Assembly: GCA_046049545.1 (NCBI GenBank)
Contig: JBJORF010000019.1
Span: 1-52,313 of the forward strand
DNA from: Romeriopsis sp046049545
GTDB taxonomy: Bacteria; Cyanobacteriota; Cyanobacteriia; Leptolyngbyales; Leptolyngbyaceae
Direction: 5' to 3'
Length of the DNA stretch: 52,313 nt
The notes under the pieces were generated by a model that had not been told where the DNA came from, made no database searches, and saw only the letters and a list, made by a program, of their open reading frames with translations. Made by a program: the position numbers and the translations under genes. This document shows, in pieces, positions 51,429 to 52,313 of this stretch. Each line of letters starts with the position of its first letter. The first letter of the stretch is position 1.

Positions 51429-51725
51429 TCAATTTCTTGCCTGCCAGGTCTTGGGATTGCGCTTTCCATGGACAACAGCGATTACAATCACGCGGCTGGA
51501 AACAATTCGATAGTAAATCACATACGGAAACCGATCGATTACCGCTCGCCGAAAATCCTGGAACACGACCACATAGGATTCTGGGCGTTGTTCAATCCGA
51601 TCAAGCGTGTGGTCAACACGATCGAGAAAATCTTCACCTAATTTTGCTTCCTGATCTTCATACCAGTTGTAGGCATCTTCCAATTCATCTCGGGCTTCGG
51701 CTCGAAATGTGAGTACGTAATTCAC
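51429..51725 (-). CDS. ParE/RelE-family toxin (GTG start)
   Basis: 98 residues. The ParE/RelE fold is visible: VLTFRAEARDELEDAYNWYEDQ, then the helix FLDRVDHTLDRIEQRPE, strand YVVVFQDFRRAVIDRFPYVIYYRI and VIVIAVVHGKRNPKTW. ParE toxins poison gyrase, RelE toxins cleave mRNA on the ribosome; the general pattern (R..RRA...FPYVIYY..) fits the ParE side, which is not certain. The start is GTG at 51725, overlapping by one base the TAG stop of the antitoxin gene (TAGTG), so the pair is translationally coupled. Confidence 0.85.
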   Translation of the reverse strand: MNYVLTFRAEARDELEDAYNWYEDQEAKLGEDFLDRVDHTLDRIEQRPESYVVVFQDFRRAVIDRFPYVIYYRIVSSRVIVIAVVHGKRNPKTWQARN

Positions 51726-51946
51726 TAGCGTCTCCGAATGGAAGCCCGAACCGCCTCGCGTGTCATCACGTCATCAGGATTAGCATCATAGGCTCTAGCC
51801 CGTCGATCGAGTTCTTGCTTTAGCTCTGAGGTCAATTCTGGATAGGCTTGTGTCGCATCAATGCTTTCCAAGATTGATTGGACAATCTGAAGCCGCTCTT
51901 CCACGGTCAACACAGCAATTCCAGCTAAAGTTGCGGCAATATCCAT
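51725..51946 (-). CDS. Addiction-module antitoxin
   Basis: 73 residues from ATG 51946 (AGAGA upstream); a longer frame to 51979 lacks support. It fits the short addiction-module component family: LTVEERLQIVQSILESI, then ELTSELKQELDRRARAYDANPDDVMTREAVRASIRRR. The helix near the C-terminus wraps the toxin in this family. It is the first gene of the toxin-antitoxin operon and overlaps the toxin start by one base. Confidence 0.82.
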   Translation of the reverse strand: MDIAATLAGIAVLTVEERLQIVQSILESIDATQAYPELTSELKQELDRRARAYDANPDDVMTREAVRASIRRR

Positions 51947-52057
51947 AATTTCTCTCTTGCTGATTGACTTGACAAACATTCAACTCGGCAGTCGCTATGG
52001 GTCATTCTAGCAAACCCAGCGATACTCGCAATCCGTATCACCATTCTGTCTTCTTTT

Positions 52058-52153
52058 TCATTCTTCCATCCCCGCAAAGTGATCCAGCAGTTCCCGATGG
52101 ATAAACCGATAGCGTTCGCCGATTTGCGGTTGTAGGCGGCGATCGTGACGCAT
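52058..52153 (-). CDS. Very short open frame, possible gene remnant
   Basis: 31 residues (RHDRRLQPQIGERYRFIHRELLDHF), ending GMEE. The frame stays open for 15 or so codons upstream before a TGA that lies near the presumed IS junction. The composition looks coding, with well-balanced charged and hydrophobic residues, but I do not recognise a family. It may be the tail of a gene disrupted at 52205-52217, or just chance. Confidence 0.2.
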   Translation of the reverse strand: MRHDRRLQPQIGERYRFIHRELLDHFAGMEE

Positions 52154-52216
52154 AACCCACAGCCTAGACCGAAGCTTCACGATCGATCTTAACCATTCTA
52201 AATATACTCAATAGAC

Positions 52217-52313
52217 GGTAGTGCGTCAAGATATGGTGGGTACGATAAGATGGGCGGGTAGTCCTACTGGCAAGTAGTATGGAATGTGTTCTCTGCGGAC
52301 ATCTTCGCACCCA
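52217..52313 (+). mobile_element. Possible left end of an IS1-family element (runs off window)
   Basis: The sequence starting GGTAGTGCGTCAAGATATGG at 52217 could be a terminal inverted repeat, and 62 bases later a frame opens at the ATG at 52279 with Met-Glu-Cys-x-x-Cys-Gly, like the zinc-finger start of cyanobacterial IS1-type transposases. The other end is outside the window, so this stays tentative. Confidence 0.35.
52279..52313 (+). CDS. Partial transposase start (IS1-type InsA-like), 3' truncated
   Basis: Eleven codons only: MECVLCGHLRT. The CxxCG arrangement near the first residue is typical of IS1-family transposases in cyanobacteria. Too short for certainty. Confidence 0.3.
   Translation, partial: MECVLCGHLRT

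Noticed and set aside
51149..51475. Open frames of 75-108 codons in the GC-rich spacer
   Set aside because: They are Gly/Arg/Pro-rich on both strands with no family similarity, as expected from high GC content without coding.
1..52313. tRNA, rRNA and known riboswitches
   Set aside because: No tRNA-like cloverleaf or T-loop consensus, no rRNA segment and no recognisable riboswitch core was found by eye; a covariance-model search was not possible.

Overview
The window is chromosomal DNA of a cyanobacterium, probably of the Leptolyngbya/Synechococcales type. The evidence is: many copies of the GCGATCGC (HIP1-type) palindrome and of GATCG-rich codons; a plastid/cyanobacterial-specific ribosomal protein (PSRP-3/Ycf65); a MenG/UbiE-type quinone methyltransferase; a cyanobacterial DUF2811 protein; GlcE; GlgB; and HEINNP-type histidine kinases. 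No rRNA, tRNA, prophage or CRISPR array was seen.

Layout. 1-12.8 kb: a GH15/phosphorylase-kinase-like protein cut by the left edge, an exported TPR-CHAT caspase-like protein, a DUF218 (YdcF/SanA) membrane protein, a Pro/Thr-rich anchored protein, a CNT nucleoside transporter, an exported trypsin-like protease, an exported HEAT-repeat protein and a small membrane protein. 12.8-22 kb: glutathione-dependent formaldehyde dehydrogenase, a kinase/response-regulator pair with degenerate signalling residues, glcE, a PAS histidine kinase whose 3' end overlaps a convergent DUF445 gene, menG and a REC-GAF regulator. 22-29.3 kb: PSRP-3 (TTG start), glgB and smc. 29.3-31.5 kb: a small accessory patch (Uma2 protein, AT-rich membrane protein, HicB-like/VapC toxin-antitoxin pair). 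31.6-40 kb: lspA, bioY and divergent bioB, a small membrane protein, a TPR membrane protein, two adjacent photolyase/cryptochrome genes (Fe-S type and DASH type), a PD-(D/E)XK Fe-S nuclease and a DUF2811 protein.

40.6-50.2 kb is the most interesting part: a complete Wsp-like chemosensory cluster. On the minus strand, with overlapping or closely spaced genes, lie a WspA-like receptor, a WspD-like CheW with an N-terminal Cys/His motif, a WspE-like CheA-REC and a WspF-like CheB, then a protein whose receiver closely matches that of WspR. That receiver is fused to a histidine kinase where Pseudomonas WspR has a GGDEF diguanylate cyclase. Divergently, across a 136-bp spacer, lie a WspB-like CheW and a WspC-like CheR-TPR. 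The locus therefore looks like a Wsp machine whose c-di-GMP output has been replaced by a phosphorelay output. In-frame tandem repeats lie in the linkers of the CheA and CheR proteins, and a 17-bp repeat array runs across the stop codon of the output kinase.

50.2-52.3 kb: an HtpX-like protease, a GC-rich repetitive spacer, a ParE/addiction-module toxin-antitoxin pair, and what may be the left end of an IS1-family element running off the window.

Family assignments rest on motif recognition from the translated sequence; no database search was run.
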